In this document: positions 34,561-43,518 of the stretch, in pieces | Numbering within the stretch: position 1 is the stretch's first letter | How the letters are laid out: every line of letters starts with the position of its first letter | Source: Blautia hominis | Lineage (GTDB): Bacteria; Bacillota; Clostridia; Lachnospirales; Lachnospiraceae | Direction of reading: 5' to 3' | Assembly: GCA_002270465.1 (NCBI GenBank) | Contig: NQOF01000009.1 | Coordinates: forward strand, 108,043-172,042 | Length of the DNA: 64,000 nt | Notes under the pieces: generated by a model | The model's database searches: none | Told to the model about the DNA's origin: nothing | Seen by the model: the letters and a program-made list of their open reading frames with translations, nothing else | Position numbers and translations under genes: made by a program

Positions 34561-36225
34561 TTATTTTCCGCCCTTAGCGGAGTCTTTGAACTCTTTCTGT
34601 ATTGCCTTGTAGTCGGCAGAGTCAACGATACCTTTCACAAAAGTTTCCCACTCTGTCTCACCGATCTGCCCCATAACATACTGCGTGCACATGGTATTCA
34701 CATCGTCTGTCAGCACATTCCACTGATTGTTGTATGTCTCTGACTGCAGGTTCTGGATCTCATTTTTCATTCCTGTGGCCTGCAGGTCATTGGTGACAAA
34801 TTCCTTCAGTTCTTTTGCTCTCTGAATACTCTCATCAGAAGCTTTCTTTGCGCCGTCTTTCATAAATTTGTCTGTTATCTGGTCCACGTCTGTTTTCAGG
34901 AGGATCTGGTTCCACGCACCTACATATCCATCCTGTCTGGCCTTTTTATATTTTTCGTCTGTCGTATCCTTTGTTCCGTCCTCCAGAAGGGTATAATGTA
35001 CATCCTGGATACCAAATTTCATCACATCATTATATCCCGGATATTTTTCTTCTGTTGCATTGAACATATCCATGATCTTTTCCAGTTTTTCCTCGGAACA
35101 GTCTGCGCTTATGGCGATACAGGAATCAATGTCAGTATAGTTTGGACTTACCGTATACGCCTCCGGTCCTTTCACCGGCTTCAGGCACCATGCTTCACAT
35201 CCCTCCGGTGCGCTCTCATCAAAGTTTTTGTCGCTTACCAGGTCTGCGGACTGGTTCCAGTTATACCAGGTTGCCAGATAGGCAATGGAATTTCCGGCTT
35301 TCCACTTGGAAGTATCGCTGTTATTCAATGCAAATTCAGGGTCAATGACGCCCGCGTCATAAAGGTCTTTTACCCAGTTCAGGAAATCAATATATTTCTC
35401 ATTGAACTGCATATACTGATACTCTCCGTTCTCATCTATAGTCCAGTCCGTTTGTCCCGTAAATGCAGTTGCAAAAGCTTTCAGATGGGTATCCATGAAG
35501 TTGTCCCCAAAGTATTCCAGGGCATAGATTTTTTTGCCTTCTCCCTCTGTGGCCGCATTGGATAAGTCGATCAACCATGTCTTCAGCTCGTCCATAGTGG
35601 CCGGCTCCTCTTCAAACCCATATTTTTTCATCAGATCCCTGCGCACTTCAATACCGGAATACTGGCCTTTTTCCGTATTGGACCGGGGCATGATATAGAT
35701 ACCTTCATTATATTTTGCCTGGTCCCACATATCCTCGCCCCAGTTTTTCATAACTGCATTGGTCTCTGCGATCCCGTTTCCGTTGTCAAAAAGGTAGGGT
35801 GTCATATCAAGGAAAACGCCTGCATCTATAGCCTGTGTGAAGATTGGATAATAATAAGAACCATTTCCCTCCTTGCTGATCTGCACTACATCCGGAATAC
35901 TTCCCGCGGCGATCATAGTGTTTACCTTCTGATCGTAATCCTCCCAGTTGATCCACTGGATATCCAGATTCACATCAAAGAGATCTTCCCAATATTTTTC
36001 CATCTCACTGTCCTGGGCCGGTCCATATCCCCAGTCAATTCCCATTACGGAGATAGTCATTCTGCCATTGCTGTCCTTTGAAGATTCCTTTTCCTCTTTC
36101 TTTATATCCGTTCCTTTTTTTGCCGCCGCATCCGCATCCTCGGAGCCGCCGCACCCTGCCAGGCAGGACACTGCCATGGCTGCTGCCATTGTGAGGGCTG
36201 CATGTTTTTTAAACTTCTTTTTCAT
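34561..36225 (-). CDS. Oligosaccharide-binding lipoprotein of an ABC transporter
   Basis: The 554-residue protein has a clear lipoprotein signal: basic start, hydrophobic core and lipobox LAGC with Cys25, followed by a Ser/Asp/Lys-rich linker and a solute-binding domain of the LipO type. It delivers oligosaccharide to the two permeases encoded just upstream. RBS AGGAGG precedes the ATG. No ATPase is encoded here, so a shared MsmK/MalK-type ATPase elsewhere is expected, as is common in Firmicutes. It lies 42 bases after the LplC-type permease gene. Confidence 0.93.
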   Translation of the reverse strand: MKKKFKKHAALTMAAAMAVSCLAGCGGSEDADAAAKKGTDIKKEEKESSKDSNGRMTISVMGIDWGYGPAQDSEMEKYWEDLFDVNLDIQWINWEDYDQKVNTMIAAGSIPDVVQISKEGNGSYYYPIFTQAIDAGVFLDMTPYLFDNGNGIAETNAVMKNWGEDMWDQAKYNEGIYIMPRSNTEKGQYSGIEVRRDLMKKYGFEEEPATMDELKTWLIDLSNAATEGEGKKIYALEYFGDNFMDTHLKAFATAFTGQTDWTIDENGEYQYMQFNEKYIDFLNWVKDLYDAGVIDPEFALNNSDTSKWKAGNSIAYLATWYNWNQSADLVSDKNFDESAPEGCEAWCLKPVKGPEAYTVSPNYTDIDSCIAISADCSEEKLEKIMDMFNATEEKYPGYNDVMKFGIQDVHYTLLEDGTKDTTDEKYKKARQDGYVGAWNQILLKTDVDQITDKFMKDGAKKASDESIQRAKELKEFVTNDLQATGMKNEIQNLQSETYNNQWNVLTDDVNTMCTQYVMGQIGETEWETFVKGIVDSADYKAIQKEFKDSAKGGK

Positions 36226-36267
36226 TTTGAAAACCTCCTGTAATGATATAATTTTATTTTTTTATAC

Positions 36268-37173
36268 TCAGCCTTTTACTGCTCCCACCATCATACCTGA
36301 CTGAAAATATTTTTGCAGAAACGGGTAGATGACCAGCACGGGCAAAACTACAACAACTACTGCTGCCATTCGCATAACTTCCTGCGGCACAGCATTGGCA
36401 ACGCTGGACTGGACGTCAATCACGTCTGAAATATTGGATGAGAGAACTACTTTCTGTACATACACCTGCAGACTGGATTTTGCCGTGGATGTTATGTACA
36501 TGATGGAGTTAAAATAGGTATTCCAGTAACCGACAAAAGCGAACAATGTCATGGTTGCCAGCATGGGCTTGGACAGTGGGATTACAATCGTGCCAAAAAT
36601 CCTAAGCTGTCCGCAGCCGTCTATTTTAGCTGCCTCCTCCAGTTCTATGGGCAATGACTGGAAGAAAGAACGCATAACCATAATGGACCACGCCCCGCAG
36701 GCCGCGGGAAGGATACAGGCCCAATAGCTGTCGATCAGATGCAGGGACTTCATATTCATGAAGTTGGGTACCATACCTGCTGCAAAAAGCATTGTGAACA
36801 TGACATAGGTATTGATAAATTTTTTACCCGGAATGGGTTTGGAGAGCATATATGCCACACCTGCATTTAAGAATACACTCAGAGGCGTACCCACTGCCGT
36901 GATGATCAGTGTGGATTTCAGCGAATTCAAAAATCCTGTCCCTGTAACGATCAGTTTATATGCTGCCATAGACCATTTTTTCGGCCAGAGCGTAAACTCA
37001 CCTGCCACATAAACGGAGGAGTCTGTAAAGGAAAGCACCACCACATATACAAAGGGAAGTATCATGCTGGCAGCAATAGCCAGGAGGAACACCCACAATA
37101 TAGCCTGGTATACATTCTCTTTTGCCCTCATACCCAGGTCATTTTTTTTCTTAATTTTTACCACGTTCGACAT
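36268..37173 (-). CDS. Carbohydrate ABC transporter permease, LplC/YtcP type
   Basis: The 301-residue protein has six membrane spans, the first at about residues 20-43, and the cytoplasmic EAA loop ELEEAAKIDGCGQLRIFGTI (about 177-196) that contacts the ATPase. This is the MalG-like half of an oligosaccharide importer. It lies 27 bases after the LplB-type permease and before the binding protein. Specificity depends on the binding protein. Confidence 0.93.
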   Translation of the reverse strand: MSNVVKIKKKNDLGMRAKENVYQAILWVFLLAIAASMILPFVYVVVLSFTDSSVYVAGEFTLWPKKWSMAAYKLIVTGTGFLNSLKSTLIITAVGTPLSVFLNAGVAYMLSKPIPGKKFINTYVMFTMLFAAGMVPNFMNMKSLHLIDSYWACILPAACGAWSIMVMRSFFQSLPIELEEAAKIDGCGQLRIFGTIVIPLSKPMLATMTLFAFVGYWNTYFNSIMYITSTAKSSLQVYVQKVVLSSNISDVIDVQSSVANAVPQEVMRMAAVVVVVLPVLVIYPFLQKYFQSGMMVGAVKG

Positions 37174-37200
37174 CTCTGTAAACTCCTTTCCTTCCTTCCA

Positions 37201-38142
37201 TTACATAACCCCTTCATAACCCTTACGGTTGGTGATCCAGTTTGTCAATATGACCAGTGCAGTATTGACAACAGATTTGAAGAGACCAATGGCAGTTGTA
37301 TAGGAATACTGGGTGCTGCCTGTTGCAATACTATTGTTAAATATGTATACCTCGAATACTTCCAGATGAGATTTGACCATGGGGTTGTTCATCAGGAATA
37401 CCTGCTCAAAATCCACAGAGATGATGGTTCCCATACGAAGAATCAGCATAACCATAACGGTCGGCATAATACTTGGAAGTGTTATTTTCATCATACACTG
37501 AAATTTGTTGGCTCCATCCATTTTGGCTGCTTCATACAGGCTCTGGTCAATCCCCGAGATCGCGGCCAGATATACAATGGAATTCCAACCAATGCTTTTC
37601 CACAGAGACTGGACAACAATGATCAGATAGATCCATTTGGTACTGAACAGATATGCGGTAGCCTCATTTCCTCTCATCTCTGCCAGTTTATTCAAAAATC
37701 CCTGTTCCGTGGATAACAGGAAAAAGGTAAGGCTGGCTACAATTGCCCAGGAAAGAAAGTGAGGCAGGTATACAGAGGTCTGCACAAATTTCTTAAAGGT
37801 CTTATTTCTGACCTCATTCATGATCATTGCCAGAAAGATAGGGACCGGGAACGTCAGCAGACTCAGTCCGCTGATGACCAGCGTATTCTTTAACATATTG
37901 TAAAATTTCGGTTCTGCTAACAATGTCTTAAAATGCTTCAGCCCCACCCACGGACTCCCAAGAATACCTATTTGGGGATTGTAATCCTGAAATGCCATCA
38001 AAAGCCCGCGCATGGGCATATAAAACATTAAAAACATAACGATCAGCCCCGGGATTCCCAACACATAAATCCACCTGTATTCCCAAAGCTGTTTTTTCAA
38101 AGTTTTCCGGGCAGCGTATCCTTTTCCCCGCTTTGCCACCAT
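37201..38142 (-). CDS. Carbohydrate ABC transporter permease, LplB type
   Basis: The 313-residue protein has a basic N-terminus, six membrane spans and the EAA loop SLYEAAKMDGANKFQCMMKI (about residues 203-222). It is the MalF-like partner of the downstream permease. It is the first gene of the transporter-hydrolase unit and is read away from the YesN-type regulator gene; the 276-base divergent spacer holds the promoters. RBS AGGAGGG precedes the ATG. Confidence 0.93.
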   Translation of the reverse strand: MVAKRGKGYAARKTLKKQLWEYRWIYVLGIPGLIVMFLMFYMPMRGLLMAFQDYNPQIGILGSPWVGLKHFKTLLAEPKFYNMLKNTLVISGLSLLTFPVPIFLAMIMNEVRNKTFKKFVQTSVYLPHFLSWAIVASLTFFLLSTEQGFLNKLAEMRGNEATAYLFSTKWIYLIIVVQSLWKSIGWNSIVYLAAISGIDQSLYEAAKMDGANKFQCMMKITLPSIMPTVMVMLILRMGTIISVDFEQVFLMNNPMVKSHLEVFEVYIFNNSIATGSTQYSYTTAIGLFKSVVNTALVILTNWITNRKGYEGVM

Positions 38143-38418
38143 AATCCATTCCCTCCTGTTTCCTTTTATTCCGGTTCCTTCCGGTTTCCTTTTCTTTATA
38201 ACAAGAGTATATCTTCCGCCCCATGGGTTTTATATAGTAGAGATTCAACATTTTTGAACTAATTTCATATAAATCTTTTTGGCATTCTTGACTTTGTGAA
38301 ATTTATCCGATACCATTAGAACTACAGCAAACATTTTAGTTTTTCTTTCTATGCGACAGATATGCGCAATGGTTCCGTCGTATATGATAACTTATAATAA
38401 ATCAAGGAGGGCCTCCCC

Positions 38419-39933
38419 ATGTATCAGGCTGTGATCGTAGACGATGAATCTTTTGTGCTGGACGGTATGAGAACCGCCATTGACTGGTCGGGTTTCAACT
38501 TTGAACTCTGCTGCTGTACTACCAATCCCTGTGATGCCCTTACCTATCTGGAACACCACTCTGCGGATCTGCTGATCACAGACATATCCATGCCGCAGAT
38601 GACGGGGATCGAGCTGATCGAACAGGTTCGGAAAATCAATCCTCTCATTTCTATACTGGTACTTTCCGCCTATGATAATTTTGAGTATGTGCGTTCCGCC
38701 ATGCGCCATGGAGCGGAAAATTATCTGCTGAAGCCTCTGGACCCCGACGAACTGCGGGAATCCATCAGTAATATTGTGGGCCATATCCAGGAGCGGGCTG
38801 AGTTGTCAGGAACCTACGGCTCCACCATGCTGACCTTCAGAAGCCTTTTTATTGAGAACTGGGTAAAAGGCATTCTAAGTGAAGATGAGTTTATCACCCG
38901 TGCGCAGATGCTTGGCATTAACCTCAACCTGGACAATTATACGGTCATGATCTTTACCGTTTCCGCATCCTATCCACAAGGCAAAGAAAAAATGGCCGGG
39001 CTGTTTGATTACCTTCTCTCTCTTTTCGTAGGAAATTATATCAGCCATTTTTATTTTGAGACGCCCACACGGCTGGTCTGTATTGTCAGCAGCCCCAATC
39101 AAACACACTCCATCGACAGTCTTTTGTCACAAACAGACAATGCGCGGATCATCCTGGACTTTCCGTTTTTTATCTCAACCGGGAATACCGTTGATAATTA
39201 TGAGGAAGTCAGTGTCAGTTACCGGAATGCGGCCAAATACCTTTTTCTTCAGTACAGCCCCATGCACCGTATCATCTCAAAGGACATGGATCTATCTATG
39301 GTTTCTGTCAGCATCATTGAGCGTGATTATGACACTGTGCCAAAGGATATCTACATGGAACAGTTGAAGAATCTGTTTTCCACGATTCCCTCCTCAAGGC
39401 GTTCGGCATTTGTACTTGGAACCTTAAACTGGGGTGTGTTTCAGACCTCCGCTGAGATGCAGCCGGAACCGGAGATCATTGAACTTTTGAAAAATATTGT
39501 ATGTGACTTTTCTGATGAATCCCGTGTTTTTCAATATCTGCACACATTTATCTCTACCTGTTACGAAATTGTGGATAGAAAGCACAAGGACCAGTCAGCC
39601 ACATACCCATGCGTGGACGCGGTGATCGCTGCGGTACATGAGTTCTCAGACAAAGATATTTCCCTGAAAACTCTGGCTGCCAGGCTGAATATGCATCCCT
39701 CTTACCTAGGAAATATTTTCCGCCAGCAGACCGGATATTATTTCAATGATTATGTAAATGAAGAACGCCTGAAATACGCGGCAGATCTGGTAGAACATAC
39801 AGACATGAAACTCAAGGAAATCGTGGACCGGGCCGGTTTTTCCAGCCAGACCTATTTTAACCGCCAGTTCAAAAGGAAATACGGCGCAGCTCCCAATGCT
39901 TACCGCCGAGAGATGAAGTTGAAAAACCTATAG
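38419..39933 (+). CDS. YesN-type response regulator with AraC DNA-binding domain
   Basis: The 504-residue regulator begins with a receiver domain: acidic pair in VIVDDESF (about residue 8), phosphorylated Asp55 in LITDISMPQM and Lys in LLKPLD (about 105). It ends with an AraC-type double helix-turn-helix (about 395-500), including LAARLNMHPSYLGNIFRQQ and AGFSSQTYFNRQFKRKYG. The middle section is the poorly conserved YesN linker. It should bind near the divergent transporter promoter and switch the locus on when its sensor sees glycan. The only YesM-like kinase in view is at 24.2 kb. Confidence 0.92.
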   Translation: MYQAVIVDDESFVLDGMRTAIDWSGFNFELCCCTTNPCDALTYLEHHSADLLITDISMPQMTGIELIEQVRKINPLISILVLSAYDNFEYVRSAMRHGAENYLLKPLDPDELRESISNIVGHIQERAELSGTYGSTMLTFRSLFIENWVKGILSEDEFITRAQMLGINLNLDNYTVMIFTVSASYPQGKEKMAGLFDYLLSLFVGNYISHFYFETPTRLVCIVSSPNQTHSIDSLLSQTDNARIILDFPFFISTGNTVDNYEEVSVSYRNAAKYLFLQYSPMHRIISKDMDLSMVSVSIIERDYDTVPKDIYMEQLKNLFSTIPSSRRSAFVLGTLNWGVFQTSAEMQPEPEIIELLKNIVCDFSDESRVFQYLHTFISTCYEIVDRKHKDQSATYPCVDAVIAAVHEFSDKDISLKTLAARLNMHPSYLGNIFRQQTGYYFNDYVNEERLKYAADLVEHTDMKLKEIVDRAGFSSQTYFNRQFKRKYGAAPNAYRREMKLKNL

Positions 39934-39952
39934 AACGCAGAGTATATAAAAA

Positions 39953-39986
39953 GCTATCCTCTATGGTGCTGACCACAGAGGATAGC
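39953..39986 (-). terminator. Terminator of the Rpn-type gene, also able to act after the regulator
   Basis: GCTATCCTCT and AGAGGATAGC form a near-perfect stem with TGG/CCA inside. Read on the minus strand it is followed by TTTTTATATAC. The two genes converge here. Confidence 0.75.
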
Positions 39987-40034
39987 CGCTGACTATCTCT
40001 TCTTAGAGTATGTATTCTTCTTTGTTTTCGGAAA

Positions 40035-40949
40035 TCAGGTATCCTGTAACATCTTAACGATTCCGGCGATCACCTCCCGGCTTTCCTCCAGCTCTTCCGC
40101 AATGACATCTATGGATTTTCCCTTTTTCAATTTTCTTTTTATCAATTCCTCCAATTTCTCCCGCTGACCTTCCTGTATTCCTTCCTGTATTCCTTCTTGT
40201 ATTCCCTCCTGTCTTCCCGCTGCATAGGCTTCTTCACGCTGTACTTCCACATCCAGATCATAATCATACTCTGCTATCAGCATATTTACCACCTCACTGC
40301 CTTTCTTTTTCAGATAATCAGCCAGTATTCCCGTCTTCATACATTCCTCAATGGCATTTTTGTATGCATCAGGGCTGCCCGTCTGCTGATGTTTCCTTAA
40401 AATGTCAACAAATTCACTGTACTCTCTCAGTATCCCGCACCTGTCAAGGATTTCATGACCTTCTTCCGGATTTATATTGATAACCTTTACACAGAGATCC
40501 AGCATGGGGGATTCATCCTTTTTTGCATATGCATCTGACAAGTGCAGTGTCTTCTCCTTTGCCCAGGGTTCCTTCCCATTGTAAAAAGTATAGAACTCAG
40601 GCGTCGGAATCCTTACTATCCTTTTCCTGTAACGGTCACGCACCGGGACGATCTGTTCTAATGCGCGGCCTATATACAGAAGTTCCCTCAGCGGCATGTT
40701 TTCATTGATCGTTGACTGGTGCTCTCCAAACACCATCACCTTATCCTCAATGCCAAAAGATATGTCATTGCAAAAGTTCATATAGAGTACATCATCCACT
40801 CTGATCTTCCGGACCTTTGTTCCCTCCGGAAGGGGGTCCTCATGTAGTGCATTGTATAGTGAAATCTCATTTTCCTCTGCGGATTCATCCTCGAAAAACA
40901 GATCCACAAACACACTGTTTTTGTATTTCAGGTTCTCTTTTGCTGCCAT
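40035..40949 (-). CDS. Rpn-type PD-(D/E)XK nuclease family protein
   Basis: The 304-residue protein matches the 'Rpn family recombination-promoting nuclease/putative transposase' group (PD-(D/E)XK fold). It opens with KNSVFVDLFFED, has a central MVFGEHQSTINENMPLRELLY block carrying the likely Glu-x-Gln catalytic pair, and ends in a charged coiled tail with four near-identical QEGI units. The tail repeat is a 12-bp tandem at about 40150-40210 and may vary in copy number. The start at 40949 follows GGAGG. Such proteins often occur in many copies per genome and promote recombination; the role here is unknown. Confidence 0.82.
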   Translation of the reverse strand: MAAKENLKYKNSVFVDLFFEDESAEENEISLYNALHEDPLPEGTKVRKIRVDDVLYMNFCNDISFGIEDKVMVFGEHQSTINENMPLRELLYIGRALEQIVPVRDRYRKRIVRIPTPEFYTFYNGKEPWAKEKTLHLSDAYAKKDESPMLDLCVKVININPEEGHEILDRCGILREYSEFVDILRKHQQTGSPDAYKNAIEECMKTGILADYLKKKGSEVVNMLIAEYDYDLDVEVQREEAYAAGRQEGIQEGIQEGIQEGQREKLEELIKRKLKKGKSIDVIAEELEESREVIAGIVKMLQDT

Positions 40950-41174
40950 AAATGCCCTCCTAATACAGGTCATATGACCAAAGGAAGACCTTCTTCTATA
41001 TCTAAGTATAGAAAAAACCTATAGATTATTCAAGACTTTCCCCTGAAAAATGACCCTTATTTTGTTTTAAATATGGAAATAACGGGGGAATACCCCATTT
41101 GACAGCCTTTCGGCCAAAAAAGCAGAACTTATGAATAGATAAATCATAAGTGTATTCAGTATACCACAGAAGAG

Positions 41175-41217
41175 TTCAAAAAACCACTGTTTCCATGAGA
41201 AACAATGGTTTTTTGAA
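41175..41217 (-). terminator. Long hairpin terminator downstream of the third UroD-like gene
   Basis: TTCAAAAAACCACTGTTTC (41175-41193) pairs with GAAACAATGGTTTTTTGAA (41199-41217) around a five-base loop, with one mismatch. The T-run lies within the 3' part of the stem on both strands. A MITE-like copy (41225-41367) now separates it from the gene's stop codon. Confidence 0.7.
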
Positions 41218-41224
41218 TCTGAAT

Positions 41225-41367
41225 GTTACTATTCACGGCTGTTATCCCGCGAGGTGTTTTTATGCGCTTGCGCATGAAAATCCCGAGGCAGCCGGCGCGA
41301 TATGGGGCAGAATGCTCCATATCTGTGCATCGCGAAGCGTGTTACTGGACACGAAGTGTACAGTAAC
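41225..41367 (+). mobile_element. MITE-like repeat, copy A
   Basis: The copy begins GTTACTATTCACGGCTG and holds the internal hairpins ATGCGCTTGCGCAT and ATATGG...CCATAT found in copy C. It matches the reverse complement of 59930-60091 almost base for base over about 115 bases and then has a different 3' end closing in CAGTAAC. Flanks TCTGAAT (41218-41224) and TCTGAAT (41368-41374) look like a 7-bp target duplication. It encodes no protein. Confidence 0.75.
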
Positions 41368-41381
41368 TCTGAATATCGGGG

Positions 41382-42494
41382 TTAAAAACTTCCTTTTACA
41401 TCACACCAGTTCTTTTCCGCATAGTCCATCAGTTCCTCTGCCCATTCCAGCGGCATATCGTTGAAGAACAGATACAGACCTTTGGAGCCGTATTTTTTAA
41501 CAATGCGGTCTGTATTGCGGATCCAGTCTTTCAGGTCCCCGGTGTACACTTTTACCCAGAGCTGTTTTCCTGCTGCCCTGGCCTTGTCATATATCACATC
41601 CCACTCTTCCATAGTTCCGTCCGGGCCATGGTCACCGCTGGTCCATTGAAGGGCATCAATCCCCTCTACTTCCATCAAGGCATCCATGTGTTTGATAGAT
41701 TCCGGACCATCTAAGTGGTACAGTACATGATCCAGGCTCTTTGTGGCCTGTTTCAGAGAATCCAGCACATAGGTACGGAAATAATCCGGTGACAGAAGTG
41801 CCGAAAAATCGCACTGCAGCTTCTGGGTCTTTCCGCTTCCGAAAATCTGGAACACCGTGTACGCACTTCCGCCCTCATATTGTGCATATTTATAGAATGC
41901 ATCATAATACTGCTGATAGCAGTCTGTTACCTGCTGTACTCTCTTTACAATATCATTATCTTCCTCGATCATATCATAAAGCAGATCCATGGAACCTCTC
42001 AGGGATGCCAGCACATCCACATTTTCCATTAAATCCGGAATGGCAATAGGAAAATCATTTCCGATCAACTTTTTGCACTCTTCAAAAAGCCCAATATGCT
42101 TTTTGAACCATTTATTCTCCGGGTCAAATTTCAATTCCGGATAATCCTCCCACTCTTTCACACAGGGATGAAACCATACCGTTCTGTCCTGGAACTCGAT
42201 CTCACTTCCAAGGTATGCCGCAAGAGAACCGGGACCAAAATCCGCATTCAAATTCGGAAAACTCTCTCCCAGAAACTCATGGGTTTCGCAATAATAACGA
42301 TAACGCCTTACCACGCTTTCCGGGTCCATATATTTTTCTTCCAGACTTTTAGACTTGATCTCCTCCGGTATCTGGAAGGGATAATAACCGGGCTTCACGC
42401 CTGTAACGCGCATGAGCGGCCTTCCTGTATTTTCCCCTTTCCAATAATCCTCAAATCTCTGTTTTGTAGCTTCCCAGTCTTTTTTATACCGCAT
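41382..42494 (-). CDS. UroD-family protein with altered zinc site (third copy)
   Basis: The 370-residue protein is a further member of the UroD/methyltransferase superfamily. At the place where the other two have His-x-Cys it reads His260-Leu-Asp262 (LYHLDGPESI), and there is no Cys in the expected C-terminal loop; the only late Cys is at 366, next to the end. It therefore either binds metal differently or has another reaction. It lies 160 bases after the AraC-type gene and is probably controlled by it. The starting ATG follows a GGAGGAAG site. Substrate unknown; haem synthesis seems unlikely. Confidence 0.7.
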   Translation of the reverse strand: MRYKKDWEATKQRFEDYWKGENTGRPLMRVTGVKPGYYPFQIPEEIKSKSLEEKYMDPESVVRRYRYYCETHEFLGESFPNLNADFGPGSLAAYLGSEIEFQDRTVWFHPCVKEWEDYPELKFDPENKWFKKHIGLFEECKKLIGNDFPIAIPDLMENVDVLASLRGSMDLLYDMIEEDNDIVKRVQQVTDCYQQYYDAFYKYAQYEGGSAYTVFQIFGSGKTQKLQCDFSALLSPDYFRTYVLDSLKQATKSLDHVLYHLDGPESIKHMDALMEVEGIDALQWTSGDHGPDGTMEEWDVIYDKARAAGKQLWVKVYTGDLKDWIRNTDRIVKKYGSKGLYLFFNDMPLEWAEELMDYAEKNWCDVKGSF

Positions 42495-42654
42495 TCCAAC
42501 TTCCTCCTATTATCCATTTTCAATAAATTGCCGTTTGTTATCCTGTTCTGTCTTCAGGTGCTCCATTGCTATGCATTTATCATATCATGGGCATATCCTG
42601 AACGCTTGTCTGATATCCGGCAATCTTTGAACTATATTTGGATTTATCGAAATG

Positions 42655-43518
42655 TCACGTTCCACTCTCCCTACTGGTCACTGCTCTGCGGTATTCCCCG
42701 GGAGACATATCCCGTCCCCTTTTAAATACTCTGTTAAAATATGATACACTATTGAAGCCGCTCATCATGGCAATCTCCGTGATGGTATGGCTGGTAGTGG
42801 ACAGCAGCATACAGGCCCTGTCTATGCGCAGTTGGTCAATGTATTCAAACATCCGAATGTGGAGCACATTCTTGAAACAGGAACAAAGATAACTCTTGTT
42901 CATCATCGCTACTTTCACCAGATCATCCAGTTCGATCTGTTCCAGATAATGCTCGTGAATATAATCCACCACAGGCTGAAGCCGTGTGAAGATCTGATGC
43001 CGGCCTGCTGTCTGCTCCTCCTCACTCTGTATTTCCAGATAAATACGGTACAACTCCGCCATAAAAAGCTGCGTCCAGGATTTTACAAACAGTTCCCACC
43101 CTGCTTTTTTATCCCTGTACTCCAGACGGATATGGGAAAATGCCTCCATCAGACCCTCATACCCCTGCGTATCTTTTCTGATACAGTTGGTAAAGGATGT
43201 GCTCCTGTTGAAAAAAGGCTCCAGAAACTGGTATCCCCGCCTCTGCTCCCACAAAAGAGAGGGGTCAAACACTATGACTTCCAGCACAAGGCTGCCGTCA
43301 TGCACTGCCATATGGCGTTCCTGATTATTGATGATAAAAATATCCCCCGGGCGTATCTCATATTCTTTCTCTTCTATCAGATAATAGCCGCTTCCCTCTT
43401 TTACATGATTGATCTCTAAAAGGTCATGAGAATGCAGATACATCTGCCGGGAATTTGATAAAAACATCCGATAGGGAAACTCCCGTTCAAATACCATTTC
43501 ATCTTTTACATACTCCAT
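42655..43518 (-). CDS. AraC-family transcription regulator with N-terminal cupin
   Basis: The 287-residue protein has an N-terminal cupin-like sensor (about residues 20-110, with LHSHDLLEINHVKEG and PGDIFIINNQERH) and a C-terminal AraC DNA-binding domain with two helix-turn-helix motifs (AMMNKSYLCSCFKNVL; SGFNSVSYFNRVFKRG). The start at 43518 is chosen for its GGAGGG site and overlaps the nucleoside hydrolase stop by 20 bases. It likely senses a sugar-like ligand and controls its own unit: nucleoside hydrolase, regulator and third UroD-like gene. Confidence 0.87.
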   Translation of the reverse strand: MEYVKDEMVFEREFPYRMFLSNSRQMYLHSHDLLEINHVKEGSGYYLIEEKEYEIRPGDIFIINNQERHMAVHDGSLVLEVIVFDPSLLWEQRRGYQFLEPFFNRSTSFTNCIRKDTQGYEGLMEAFSHIRLEYRDKKAGWELFVKSWTQLFMAELYRIYLEIQSEEEQTAGRHQIFTRLQPVVDYIHEHYLEQIELDDLVKVAMMNKSYLCSCFKNVLHIRMFEYIDQLRIDRACMLLSTTSHTITEIAMMSGFNSVSYFNRVFKRGRDMSPGEYRRAVTSRESGT

